A DNA stretch of 64,000 nucleotides from JBJXGE01 sp046154185. GTDB lineage: Bacteria; Planctomycetota; UBA8108; UBA1146; JAJFFE01. The stretch lies in the NCBI GenBank assembly GCA_046154185.1, contig JBJXGE010000058.1, forward strand, positions 1 to 64,000, read 5' to 3'. A program made the translations under genes and the position numbers. Each line of letters starts with the position of its first letter. Position 1 is the stretch's first letter. The notes under the pieces were generated by a model. The model was not told the DNA's origin. It made no database searches and worked only from the letters and a program-made list of their open reading frames with translations. Below are positions 33,182-42,005 of this stretch, piece by piece.

Positions 33182-35655
33182 TCGCGATCGGGCGGCGACA
33201 AATCCGCCGATACGTCCTCATGCTGCAATTCGAACTCGCCGGTCGATTGCGTCGGCCGAGGCGGATTCCGATCGCGGGAAAACTCTGGCGGCGTGTCGGC
33301 GAGCGGCGTGCGTGGCGGGACCGTCAGACTCCTCGGCAGAGTCTTTAACTCCTCCGGCCAGGCGGCCGACCACTCACTCGCTCGCTGCGGGGTTGTGCCG
33401 GATCGCGACAGGCCCATGTCGCGCGCCGTTTCCACGGTCTCAACTGCCGATCCGTGTTTCATCTCCGCGACGCCGACTTCAACGCGATAAATCAAATCAA
33501 AAAGCGCTCGGTGCTCTTCCTCGATTCCGGGTAGCAGTATGAACACCTGTCGCAGTTCCGCGCTGAGGCGCGTGAGCGCGCTCAACGTCCGTGCAACTCG
33601 TTCGGTGTCCATCGCCTTGAAAGGCTCATCCAAGAAGAGAAACTGCGGCCCGCGAACGACGGCGTGGACGAACGCCTGCGAGAACGCGATGCGAAATCCG
33701 AGCGAAAGCCCCTCGAAGGTCCCACCGGAAAGCTCATGCGGCGCGAGAAAGTCGCTTTTCTCGTGCGTGAAGACCTGCAGCCGAAAGTCGGGCGTGACCT
33801 TGAGATCTCGATAGCGGTCCCCGGTGAGAGCCGGCAACAATCGGCGCAGGGACTTGCCAAGCGTCGGTCCGGCGCGAAGGCGCACCGACTCCACGGTTTC
33901 GTCATAGAGCTGAATCAGGAGCTGCCGAGTCTCAATTTCGGCGCGCAATGCGAGGGATTGCGTGCCGAGATCGCGCTGTTGTTCCTCGAGCGCCGCCTTG
34001 CGACCTTCTTGCTTTTGAAACTCGCGAATCTCGGTCTCCGTGCGGTCCCGACGCGAAATTTCTTTCTTCACGGCTTCGACGGCCTTGTCACGCTCCGCCT
34101 TGAATTCGCCGATCTGAGCCTTCAGCTTTTGCACGATTCGCTGCTCGTCTTCAGCTAGCAAACTTGCAACGGCTTTCATGTCGGCGACGCCCGCGAGCGC
34201 TTGCTGGTAACTCGTGACGTAGTTTGCGAGCTCCGCATCGATTGCAGGCACCTTCACCGAATCGAGCGCGCCTGCCACTTCGCCGGGCAACAACTCTCGA
34301 CCACTGAACTCCGTCAAGCGATCGAAGAGTTGCCGTTCCGCCGTGATCTCTGCGTCGATTGCGACCAACTGCGTCGTCTGTTCCGAAGCAGCTTCGACGT
34401 GACCGCGTGCGCGCACAAATGCAACCAGCGCCAAGAAGCCCGCGAACGCGCAGCCGGCGAAGAATCCGCCCCACACCGGTGGCGCGACGGCTTCTGTTCC
34501 AATCGGGCGCCACCAATCCTGCCAACTGATGAGGCCGACGCCCGCCAGGACGACGCAAACCACGGCGAACAGTACGCCCCACCGCCGCGCAACCCGACCG
34601 TTGCGCCCGGCGCTCGCGTGCAATTGTTCCGTTGCACGCCGTCGGCTCGGTAGAGAGTTCGCACCGGACCCTTCAAGATGCTCGCGCACCTCAGCGGTTG
34701 CCGTGGTCGTCACGCGCACCAAGGACTCGAAACTTGCCGTCAGTAACTGAAGCGACTTGAGCCGCGTCCGCACGCGCTCGACTTCCTTGCTCGCCGTCTT
34801 CGCGTCGTCGCCCAGTGCCGCCAAGGGAAAACAATCGAGCAGCGGGCCACTTGCAGCTGCGAGCTTCAACACCGGCAAGCTCGCCAGTTCCTTGATTCGT
34901 CCCCGCAACGGGTCTCGTGACTTTACAGTCCGTTCCACACGCTCGAGCGCTTGCTGTTGGCGACGCTCATCTTCCTTTAAGCGCTCAATCTGCTCATTGG
35001 CCGCGATTCGCGCTGCTTCGAGTTCGGGAATCTTCGCGATGTTGGGCAGGTACTTATCGATCTGCTGTTGATGTTTCCGGACCTCAGTTTGCAGCTTCGC
35101 AAATTCGCTATCCAACTCGTTGATCGCTTGCCGTGTCTTTTCGGCGCCGCGCAAAAGGAGGTCGATGCCAAGCATGCGATCCAGGAAGCCACTCACTTGT
35201 TCTTGAGTGTGCGGAGCTTCGCGCTCAGACAGATAAAACGAGCGTTGATATTCATCAAAGCCGAAACGCGTGAGTCGCTTGAGCGTTTCGTTCACTTGCA
35301 GGATGCCCGCGGCAACTTCAGTGCGATCTGCGCAGCGGATGACACGCGCGTAATTCGTACCATAACGATCGATCTCGCGCCAAATCTTGTACCGACCGAG
35401 CGCGCCATCCTCGGCGATCTCAAACTCGAGCTCGACCGAGCAATGGTCGGCATCCCAATGAATCAGTTCCAAGACCGAAGACTTTAGGCTCGCCAGAGTC
35501 TTCCCGAACAAGGCGAATTGGATGAGTTCGCCAATCGTCGTCTTGCCACCTTCGTTGCGGCCTTCGATGCCAATGACGCCGTTCGCTGGAATCTGCTCGA
35601 GTCCGAGGCGCCTGAACTTCATGAAATTCTCGGCCCGCAGGGAGCGAATCAGCAT
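33178..35655 (-). CDS. SbcC/YhaN-like SMC-type ATPase with two membrane segments
   Basis: An 825-residue ABC-type ATPase. Walker A GRNEGGKTT is at residues 32-40 after the RAENFMKFRRLGLEQ start usual for SbcC/RecF-like proteins. Coiled-coil arms fill about 160-350 and 425-600. Two hydrophobic helices (about 359-376 and 394-414) sit in the middle, at the tip of the coiled coil, where Rad50 has its zinc hook. The ABC signature LSGGTFEGL is at 642, and Walker B FLFLDEP at 672-678. The C-terminal 100 residues are Pro/Glu-rich. It is coupled to a 78-residue upstream gene (7-nt overlap) and to lpxH (4-nt overlap). Confidence 0.8.
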   Translation of the reverse strand: MLIRSLRAENFMKFRRLGLEQIPANGVIGIEGRNEGGKTTIGELIQFALFGKTLASLKSSVLELIHWDADHCSVELEFEIAEDGALGRYKIWREIDRYGTNYARVIRCADRTEVAAGILQVNETLKRLTRFGFDEYQRSFYLSEREAPHTQEQVSGFLDRMLGIDLLLRGAEKTRQAINELDSEFAKLQTEVRKHQQQIDKYLPNIAKIPELEAARIAANEQIERLKEDERRQQQALERVERTVKSRDPLRGRIKELASLPVLKLAAASGPLLDCFPLAALGDDAKTASKEVERVRTRLKSLQLLTASFESLVRVTTTATAEVREHLEGSGANSLPSRRRATEQLHASAGRNGRVARRWGVLFAVVCVVLAGVGLISWQDWWRPIGTEAVAPPVWGGFFAGCAFAGFLALVAFVRARGHVEAASEQTTQLVAIDAEITAERQLFDRLTEFSGRELLPGEVAGALDSVKVPAIDAELANYVTSYQQALAGVADMKAVASLLAEDEQRIVQKLKAQIGEFKAERDKAVEAVKKEISRRDRTETEIREFQKQEGRKAALEEQQRDLGTQSLALRAEIETRQLLIQLYDETVESVRLRAGPTLGKSLRRLLPALTGDRYRDLKVTPDFRLQVFTHEKSDFLAPHELSGGTFEGLSLGFRIAFSQAFVHAVVRGPQFLFLDEPFKAMDTERVARTLSALTRLSAELRQVFILLPGIEEEHRALFDLIYRVEVGVAEMKHGSAVETVETARDMGLSRSGTTPQRASEWSAAWPEELKTLPRSLTVPPRTPLADTPPEFSRDRNPPRPTQSTGEFELQHEDVSADLSPPDRE

Positions 35656-35885
35656 CGCCCCTCCTCAGTCAGCATTTGGCGCAGTTGCGCTGCCCCGAGG
35701 TTATAGGCTCGCTCGTACGCGGCCGCGGTCGTCGAATCGCCGGTACCCTCGAATGATCGGACCTTTTTTTGATACTGTCGCTCAAACTCTTCGAGCGGCG
35801 GAAAAATCGCCAGTTCGCCCAATAAGTAGGAATGCGAGAGGCGCTCCGTCGCCGGCGCTGAACCTTGTTCTTCGAGATCCGCCAT
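35649..35885 (-). CDS. Small protein coupled to the SMC-like ATPase
   Basis: A 78-residue soluble protein: MADLEEQGSAPATERLSHSY, then FPPLEEFERQYQKKVRSFEG and a helical C-terminus (AAAYERAYNLGAAQLRQMLT). ATG 35885 has AAGGA upstream; a longer frame to 35936 exists. The 7-nt overlap with the ATPase start indicates coupled translation and a likely accessory role. No known family is recognised. Confidence 0.55.
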   Translation of the reverse strand: MADLEEQGSAPATERLSHSYLLGELAIFPPLEEFERQYQKKVRSFEGTGDSTTAAAYERAYNLGAAQLRQMLTEEGRC

Positions 35886-36106
35886 CGAGTCGTCCTTGAT
35901 CAATCCTTCGTCGCACTCTCGACGCCTACGGGGCAACGCTACGCCTCTGCGTAGTTTCGCCGCAGCGTTTCTGGGTCACCACAGTATTGAAGGGTCGCGC
36001 GGAGACTGCAACGGTCTCGCAGCGAGAATCCGGTAGCGCGGCGGCACGATACTGCGCAAATGCCGGCGTGCGACGGCTGGCGGCGCGCGTGATGCGCGAT
36101 CGTTGG

Positions 36107-37357
36107 TTAGGAGACGACGTGATGACGGCGCAAACTCTGGATGGCCTTGCGCACTACTCCCGCATCTTTGAAGCGTCGTCGAGGATCGACGTGCATCATG
36201 CGATCAACGAGCGCCTCGACTTCGGCGGGGACGTCGGGGCGCAACTCGCGCAATGCACGCTTCTGTCCATCGATCGCTTTCATCATCACTTCGATGGGAC
36301 TCGTGCCGTCAAACGGTACGACGCCCGCGAGCATTCGATAGAGCGTGACTCCGAGACTGTAGAGGTCCGAACGATGATCCGCCGTGCGAAAGTCCTTGGC
36401 TTGTTCCGGCGCCATGTAGTGCGGCGTGCCAAGTATCGCACCAGCCTGCGTGATCGTGGAGGTTTGCTCATCCATCGTCTTCTTGGCGAGTCCCAAGTCC
36501 GCGAGTTTCACCGTTCCGTCTTGAGCGAGCATGATGTTCTCGGGTTTGATATCGCGGTGAATCACCGACTTGCCGTGCGCGTGCGCCAAGGCGGCGGCGG
36601 CCTGCTCGCAAATCCGCAGTGCTTCGTCGATAGTTAAGCTCTGCTCGCGTTTCAGTCGCTGACTGAGGTTCTCACCGGCGACATATTCCATCGTGTAATA
36701 GAAGACGCCTTGATCTTCGCCCGCGTCGTTTATGTGCACGATGTTCGTGTGGTTGAGTTCGGCGGCGGCCCGCGCCTCTTGCAGGAATCGCCGCACGAAC
36801 GACTCGTCCTGCGCGAGATCCGGCGCGAGCACTTTGAGCGCGAGCGTGCGACCGAGGTTGATTTGCTCCACTTCGTAGACCGAACCCATTCCGCCGGATG
36901 CGAGGTGGCGGCGCACGATACATCCGCCGATTCGGCGACCGACGAGCGCGTCAGGTTTGCTGGAGTCCCGCTTCGCCGACCGACTCGCCGAACCGCGACT
37001 CACGACGCTCGGCACCGGCGCCGGCGGCAAGTCGGGCGGCGCCTCGCTGTCAGCGAATTCCAGTGCACCTTTGCAGCGATTGCAGAAGTACTCGTTGCTC
37101 TGGTTGTAGTTCGTAATACGAACCTGGGCGGAGCAGTTCGGACACTGAAGTTTGAGCAACGACAAGTTCGACAGCACGACCTTGAGTTCTTCGAGGCCGA
37201 TGATGCCGCGGGCGATCAGCACGCTGGTGAAGCTCGTCTCCGTGCCTTCGCGCTTGAGCCGATCTTGCGCCATTAGGCACTCACGAACTTGTGCCAGCGT
37301 GGCGAGGCGACGGCGAACCAGCTCTTGCCCCAGCTTGACGGTCACATCTTCAGACAT
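36107..37357 (-). CDS. Ser/Thr protein kinase with N-terminal zinc ribbon
   Basis: A 416-residue soluble kinase. Residues 1-65 are helical; a zinc ribbon CPNC...CNRC lies at 72-95. The kinase domain follows: HLASGGMGSVYEV (Gly loop), ALKVLAPDL (Lys), VIHRDIKPENIML (catalytic loop), LADLG (DFG variant), LGTPHYMAPEQAKDF (activation/APE), all active-looking except that DFG reads DLG. There is no transmembrane segment. Planctomycetes have many such Hanks-type kinases. It is flanked by 158 nt and about 220 nt of intergenic sequence and stands alone. Confidence 0.9.
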   Translation of the reverse strand: MSEDVTVKLGQELVRRRLATLAQVRECLMAQDRLKREGTETSFTSVLIARGIIGLEELKVVLSNLSLLKLQCPNCSAQVRITNYNQSNEYFCNRCKGALEFADSEAPPDLPPAPVPSVVSRGSASRSAKRDSSKPDALVGRRIGGCIVRRHLASGGMGSVYEVEQINLGRTLALKVLAPDLAQDESFVRRFLQEARAAAELNHTNIVHINDAGEDQGVFYYTMEYVAGENLSQRLKREQSLTIDEALRICEQAAAALAHAHGKSVIHRDIKPENIMLAQDGTVKLADLGLAKKTMDEQTSTITQAGAILGTPHYMAPEQAKDFRTADHRSDLYSLGVTLYRMLAGVVPFDGTSPIEVMMKAIDGQKRALRELRPDVPAEVEALVDRMMHVDPRRRFKDAGVVRKAIQSLRRHHVVS

Positions 37358-37515
37358 CTCAACAGCGCTTTCGCCACGGGGACCGGGTGAGTGATTGCAC
37401 CCTGATAGATCGGCAATCCGAGTGGCAGAACTTTGGGGCTGGCGCGCCGTGACGGTGTCGCTGGCAGCCCCGACGGGTGCGCGCCGTCGATCGAGAGTCG
37501 CGCGTGGCGACGGCC

Positions 37516-38601
37516 TTACAAGAGTTCGATAATGCGGTCGATCTGCAAGTGGTCGACGGCAAGGCGCTGCACGATCGCGAGTTTCGCCTCGTCCGTAGGT
37601 TGAATTCGCATCGGCATATCGTGGATCTTGCTCGCGACCGTGTAGGAATCCTCGCGCGCCAAAAACGTCGGCACACCGGACTTCTCGAGCAACTCAATGA
37701 TGGACGAGTGCGGCCGCTGGCCCGCGCTCAACACCAAACCCGATGGACCCCGACCGGTACTTGCGGCGGCGGCGCAGACCGTGACGATAATGTCCTCGCG
37801 ATCGCCTGGCGTGATGATCAATGTACCGGCGACGAAGAATGGCAAGGCGCGGTGCGGCGTCATTGCGCCGACGCGCACGCGTGAGATCACGCGCTCCGCG
37901 TTCGCCGCGTTGCAGAGTATCTCGCCGTCGAGCACTTCCGAAACTTGCAGGAACCGAAAACACTTGAGCAGCGGCTCCTCTGGCATCAGGCCCAGCAGCG
38001 GCAGATTGAGCCGCTCAAGCTGAGAAGTCGCGTAGACCTGAAAGCTGTCGAGCAGGTCGGGTGGCACGCGGTTGATCACCACGCCCAACGACTCGACTCC
38101 GTGCATTTTGAAATGATCGCGGTGGATGAGGACTTTGTCGAAGGGGTTGCTGGCCATCTCGCCGTACGAAACCACCAGCAGCACTTTGCAGCCCAGCGCC
38201 TTTGCAATGCGAGCGTTGGAGAGTCCGAGATACGCGCCCAACGACGCGCCGCCGGTGCCCTCGACAACAACGACCTGGCGCCCCTGACTGATGCGACTGA
38301 AGGCTTCTTGGATGCGAGCCATCATGCGCTCTGACTCTTCGGACGTGACTTCGGGCCAGCTGGTCGGCCCGAGCGTGACGGGGCACATATCTTTGATGTT
38401 CTCGTGCACGGCGTGCAGCTTGTCGATGAGCAAAGCATCGAGGTCGATGCCGTCACGACCCGCGCGGACGCGAGCGACTCCCAGCGGCTTAATAAAACCA
38501 ACCCGATCGAACGTGCGCGAAAGCTCGCTCACGAGCCCGAGAGTCACCAGCGTTTTCCCACCGGTTTGCTCTAGTGACGTTACGTAAAGCGGCGCCTTCA
38601 T
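37516..38601 (-). CDS. BioD-like P-loop protein with DRTGG domain
   Basis: A 361-residue protein resembling the N-terminal regulatory part of long phosphotransacetylases. The N-terminus MKAPLYVTSLEQTGGKTLVT is a P-loop NTPase of the dethiobiotin-synthetase fold; the C-terminal half carries the DRTGG-like domain (TLIITPGDREDIIVTVCAAA, RPHSSIIELLEKSGVPTFL). It lacks the catalytic Pta domain, so a regulatory rather than acetyltransferase role is inferred. GAGGAG lies 8 nt before the ATG. It starts 4 nt after the tsaE stop. Confidence 0.85.
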   Translation of the reverse strand: MKAPLYVTSLEQTGGKTLVTLGLVSELSRTFDRVGFIKPLGVARVRAGRDGIDLDALLIDKLHAVHENIKDMCPVTLGPTSWPEVTSEESERMMARIQEAFSRISQGRQVVVVEGTGGASLGAYLGLSNARIAKALGCKVLLVVSYGEMASNPFDKVLIHRDHFKMHGVESLGVVINRVPPDLLDSFQVYATSQLERLNLPLLGLMPEEPLLKCFRFLQVSEVLDGEILCNAANAERVISRVRVGAMTPHRALPFFVAGTLIITPGDREDIIVTVCAAAASTGRGPSGLVLSAGQRPHSSIIELLEKSGVPTFLAREDSYTVASKIHDMPMRIQPTDEAKLAIVQRLAVDHLQIDRIIELL

Positions 38602-38605
38602 GTCA

Positions 38606-39109
38606 TCACTCCTCTTTGATTTTTTGCGACGACGCGGACTGCTCCCAGCTCGAGAGCCATGCGGCTGAGCGTTCGCCCGTCGCGCGAGCGGAGACAATGC
38701 GAATCGTCGCCGCACAGTGTTCGATTTCAACGACGAGCCGGTCGTGCGGCAGCAAGTCCAGCAAGCGTTGGCCCCATTCGACCGCGACCACGCCGCTTTC
38801 CCGCATCTCATCCCAACCTTGCAGCAGCAGCTCGCTCGGATCGCCGATGCGGTACGCATCGAAGTGGTAAAGCGGAATGCGTCCGATGTGCACGTGGCAA
38901 ATCGTGAACGTGGGACTTCGAATGCGCTCGGCGACGCCAAGACCGCAGGCGATCCCGCGGACCAACTGCGTCTTTCCGGCGCCCAACTCGCCGCGCAGAT
39001 CGATGCACGCGCCGATCCCGAGCTGACGACCGAGTTGTACACCCAGCTCAAGCGTCTCTGCGGGCGAGTCAGTGCGAAACTGCTTCTGGAGCGCCGGCAC
39101 ACCTGTCAT
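38606..39109 (-). CDS. tsaE: tRNA threonylcarbamoyladenosine biosynthesis ATPase TsaE
   Basis: ATPase needed with TsaB, TsaC and TsaD for t6A37 formation on ANN-decoding tRNAs. The 167-residue product has P-loop RGELGAGKTQLVRG, SPTFTICHV, LYHFDAYRIGD and VAVEWGQRL, all of the family. The ATG at 39109 lacks a good ribosome site, and a TTG four codons earlier is possible. It is co-transcribed with the DRTGG protein gene and is divergent from the propeller gene. Confidence 0.95.
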   Translation of the reverse strand: MTGVPALQKQFRTDSPAETLELGVQLGRQLGIGACIDLRGELGAGKTQLVRGIACGLGVAERIRSPTFTICHVHIGRIPLYHFDAYRIGDPSELLLQGWDEMRESGVVAVEWGQRLLDLLPHDRLVVEIEHCAATIRIVSARATGERSAAWLSSWEQSASSQKIKEE

Positions 39110-39272
39110 GATGTTGGCCAATCGGGCTTTGGGCCGAGGAATGTAGCAACCCGCAGAAGCAGGGGCAAGCCCGCTTTACGGCGGCCCACCACCAGCGCGA
39201 CGCGGCCCGCCGATAAAAGGACCGAGTCTGAGAAACCGATCGGCGAGTCGCCGGCGGCGAAAGTGAGCGCGT

Positions 39273-41450
39273 TTGATCACTGCGAAGCGAGTTGGGACTG
39301 TCGCCGCGCGGCTACTGCATTGTGGGCTTTTGATCGCACTCGCACCGCGCGTAGCGTGCCCGTACGACGAGTCGACGGTTGCGCCCATCCGCAGCCAACC
39401 ATTGCGCGGTCTTGAACTGCCCTTCTACGACCCCGCGTGGGGCGAAGGTCGACCGCTCGAACTGCTTGCGCAAGCGCTCGCCGATGACGACGACGTGCGA
39501 GCGCTCGATATGCTGACGCGGATCATCGCGGAGCTCGACGGCGCGCTGATGGTCCCGCCACCACCCCCTGATGCGCGCCAACTCGACGTCGACTGCCGCG
39601 ATACGCTGCGTGTCCCACCCAGTCACGAGGTTCTTGCCGCGTGGGTGGCGAGACTGTCGCCGATTGCGCGCGAACGACTCGCGACGTTGAGTCGTCGCCT
39701 TCCCGCCGATGCGAAGCCCGTGCGCGCGGGATCCGCGTGCCTCTGGCTCCCGGAACTTCGCGCGGAGGCGATCGAACGGCTCGAGTTGGCCATCGAGAAC
39801 GCCGATACCGAAGCGGCGTGGCTGATCGCGTCCGCGCTCCACCCGATCGACGACGCCGCGTTGGGATTCATTGCGAGGCCACAGACCACCGTCGCGACGG
39901 CGTATTCTCCCTGGACGAATACGTTTCCGCGGCCGGACGCGCTGTCCGATGCGCCGAGGTCGCTGTTGACGGCTCGCTCGCTGCGACTCGAAACGAAGAT
40001 CCCGGTTCCGCTCGCCACCTACGCTGCCGACGAAAGTATTTTTTCGTCCCAGTCGGACGATCCGAACAAGCGTCGTGACCGAGGATTCGTTCACAAACTC
40101 GACGCGCTGAGCCGAGAGACGCCGCCGAACGCGATCTATCCGCTACTGGGGACCAATGAAGTCTTATTCGCGGCCGGCTCGGAAGTTTTCGCGATCGACA
40201 CAGAATCCGATTACAAGCGACTTTGGACCGTGTTTGCCGGCGCCCAGGGTCGGCCAAAACCGAGCGAAGATCTCATCTACACACCCAGCACACCGATCGC
40301 TTCGAGTGGTTACCAAGTCCTGCTATTCAGAACGGAGCGACCGGAAGACAATCTTCGCGGGTGCCTCTACGCAGAGGTCGTTTCCGCCCCATCGAGCGAT
40401 CTCAGCATCGGCTTCAACCACGCGTACATTTTCCGCAGCACAACCGGCCGGCAACCACCGACGTTGGTCGCGTACGTCAAGTCGCTGCCGCCGGACAGCA
40501 CGATCTGCGCGCCGCCGCTCATCGCGAACGAACGGTTGTATCTGCTCGCAGTGCGCGGTCTGGTCCATCAGGAACTCACGCTCTACTGCCTCCGCCTCAC
40601 GGACGGCGGCATCGAATGGCAGCGGAGGCTCGTAAATATAAAGCGAGAATGGCTTGCGAGCGAAGATGCCCACACGCTCGTGCCGGAAGCGCGACTCGCC
40701 GCCGTGCTGGGCGACATCATCGTCATCACCGGGGTTGGCTGGGTGGCGCGGGTGGGCGCCGACGTCGGCGACTACCGCGGGGGTCTCGTTTATTCGCGGC
40801 ACGACGAACGCGACCTGCCGCACGTCGAATCCGGCGTGAATCGATACAAGCTGCGTAAACTACCGCGGCCGAGATTGCGCTACCCGGGTCCCGATCTGGT
40901 GCTGTCGCGCGATAAACGTTCGCCGCTGTTCGTATTTCTCGCGTCCGACGCGCGCGATCTGATCGCAATGGATCTCGAACGCTTCACCGTCGAGTGGGCG
41001 CACGCCGCCGAACCGCAGTGTCAGTTGCTCGGCCAAGTCGGCGACGAGTTATTGCTTCTCGACACGACCATCGCCGCCGATGGCAAAGAAGTTCGGCTCC
41101 GTAGCGTGTATACGAACGGGCTGTTAGCCGCCGACCCGCAGCAGATCATCCTAGACTCGCCAGAACTCAATTACACCGCAGGCAACCGCGCGCGCGCCCC
41201 GGTCTTGATGGGTGTCCCGAAACTCATCGGCCGCGAACTCTGGATCCCGACCGTACGCGGACTGGAAATTCGCGCGCTCGGCTTCGACGCGCCGACGAGT
41301 GCGCCGAACATATTGCCGTGGCCAACGACCGCGGATGGCGGTACGCCGTATCTGCTGCCGAACGGCAAGTTGCTCACGATCACTCGCGGCAACCGCGAAC
41401 TCGGCAAAGTGAGCTGCGTCGAAATCTTCGATGTGGATTTCCGCGATTGA
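39273..41450 (+). CDS. Secreted PQQ-like beta-propeller protein
   Basis: A 725-residue exported protein with a short signal-like N-terminus (LLHCGLLIALAPRVACP). The first third is helical; the rest has repeated beta-blade units with Trp/Leu docking motifs (GSEVFAIDTESDYKRLWTVF, GLVHQELTLYCLRLTDGGIEW, PLFVFLASDARDLIAMDLERF) like PQQ/quinoprotein-type propellers. No PQQ ligands or heme motifs are seen, so a structural or sensing role is likely. The TTG start at 39273 is the first possible one and is uncertain. Confidence 0.6.
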   Translation: MITAKRVGTVAARLLHCGLLIALAPRVACPYDESTVAPIRSQPLRGLELPFYDPAWGEGRPLELLAQALADDDDVRALDMLTRIIAELDGALMVPPPPPDARQLDVDCRDTLRVPPSHEVLAAWVARLSPIARERLATLSRRLPADAKPVRAGSACLWLPELRAEAIERLELAIENADTEAAWLIASALHPIDDAALGFIARPQTTVATAYSPWTNTFPRPDALSDAPRSLLTARSLRLETKIPVPLATYAADESIFSSQSDDPNKRRDRGFVHKLDALSRETPPNAIYPLLGTNEVLFAAGSEVFAIDTESDYKRLWTVFAGAQGRPKPSEDLIYTPSTPIASSGYQVLLFRTERPEDNLRGCLYAEVVSAPSSDLSIGFNHAYIFRSTTGRQPPTLVAYVKSLPPDSTICAPPLIANERLYLLAVRGLVHQELTLYCLRLTDGGIEWQRRLVNIKREWLASEDAHTLVPEARLAAVLGDIIVITGVGWVARVGADVGDYRGGLVYSRHDERDLPHVESGVNRYKLRKLPRPRLRYPGPDLVLSRDKRSPLFVFLASDARDLIAMDLERFTVEWAHAAEPQCQLLGQVGDELLLLDTTIAADGKEVRLRSVYTNGLLAADPQQIILDSPELNYTAGNRARAPVLMGVPKLIGRELWIPTVRGLEIRALGFDAPTSAPNILPWPTTADGGTPYLLPNGKLLTITRGNRELGKVSCVEIFDVDFRD

Positions 41451-41481
41451 GTCGACGTTACTCAAACGGAGGCACAACGGG

Positions 41482-41883
41482 CTACGTTGCGGCGAGCGGC
41501 GGGAACGCGACGTTGGGCGCTTCGCGCCAGAGATGCTCGAGATCGTAGAACTCGCGCGCCGCGCGATCGAAGACGTGCACGACAACCTCGGAATAGTCGA
41601 CGCAAACCCAACGGCCCTCGCTGTCGCTCTCGACGCCGCGCCGCTGGTAAGGGCTGGTGCGCAGAAAACGGGCGGCCGAGTCCGCGAGCCCGCGCACCGC
41701 GCGCGTCGAACCGCCTTCGGCGATGACGAAATAACTGGTGATCGGCAGGAGTGCGCGCACGTCGAGCACTTTCACTTCCCGCGCGCGTTTGGAATCGAGG
41801 AGTTGCGCCACACCGATCGCGATCTCTAGCGCCGAGTCGTGCGAAGACTCTTCACGGACCTGCCGATTGACAATACTGACCAT
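41482..41883 (-). CDS. rsfS: Ribosomal silencing factor RsfS
   Basis: Binds ribosomal protein L14 to block subunit joining under starvation. The 133-residue product has the Iojap/RsfS pattern: KVLDVRALLPITSYFVIAEG, WVCVDYSEVVVHVF and AREFYDLEHLW. The ATG at 41883 is used; a TTG three codons before is possible. It is tail-to-tail with the propeller gene and 122 nt beyond the VWA pair on the same strand. Confidence 0.94.
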   Translation of the reverse strand: MVSIVNRQVREESSHDSALEIAIGVAQLLDSKRAREVKVLDVRALLPITSYFVIAEGGSTRAVRGLADSAARFLRTSPYQRRGVESDSEGRWVCVDYSEVVVHVFDRAAREFYDLEHLWREAPNVAFPPLAAT

Positions 41884-42005
41884 GCATCCCAATCCGAACT
41901 CGACGGAGAATCTTCACGCCTTGAACTTGGCGACCAACCAGCACCGCCATATATCACAAATAGTCGCATCCCGCAATCGCGGGTCGCTAGGCCACCGCAC
42001 GCGAG

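Noticed and set aside
32399..35655. SbcD/SbcC pair
   Set aside because: The phosphoesterase has GNRDFL, LpxH motif spacing and only 260 residues without the SbcD capping domain; the ATPase has membrane helices in place of the zinc hook.
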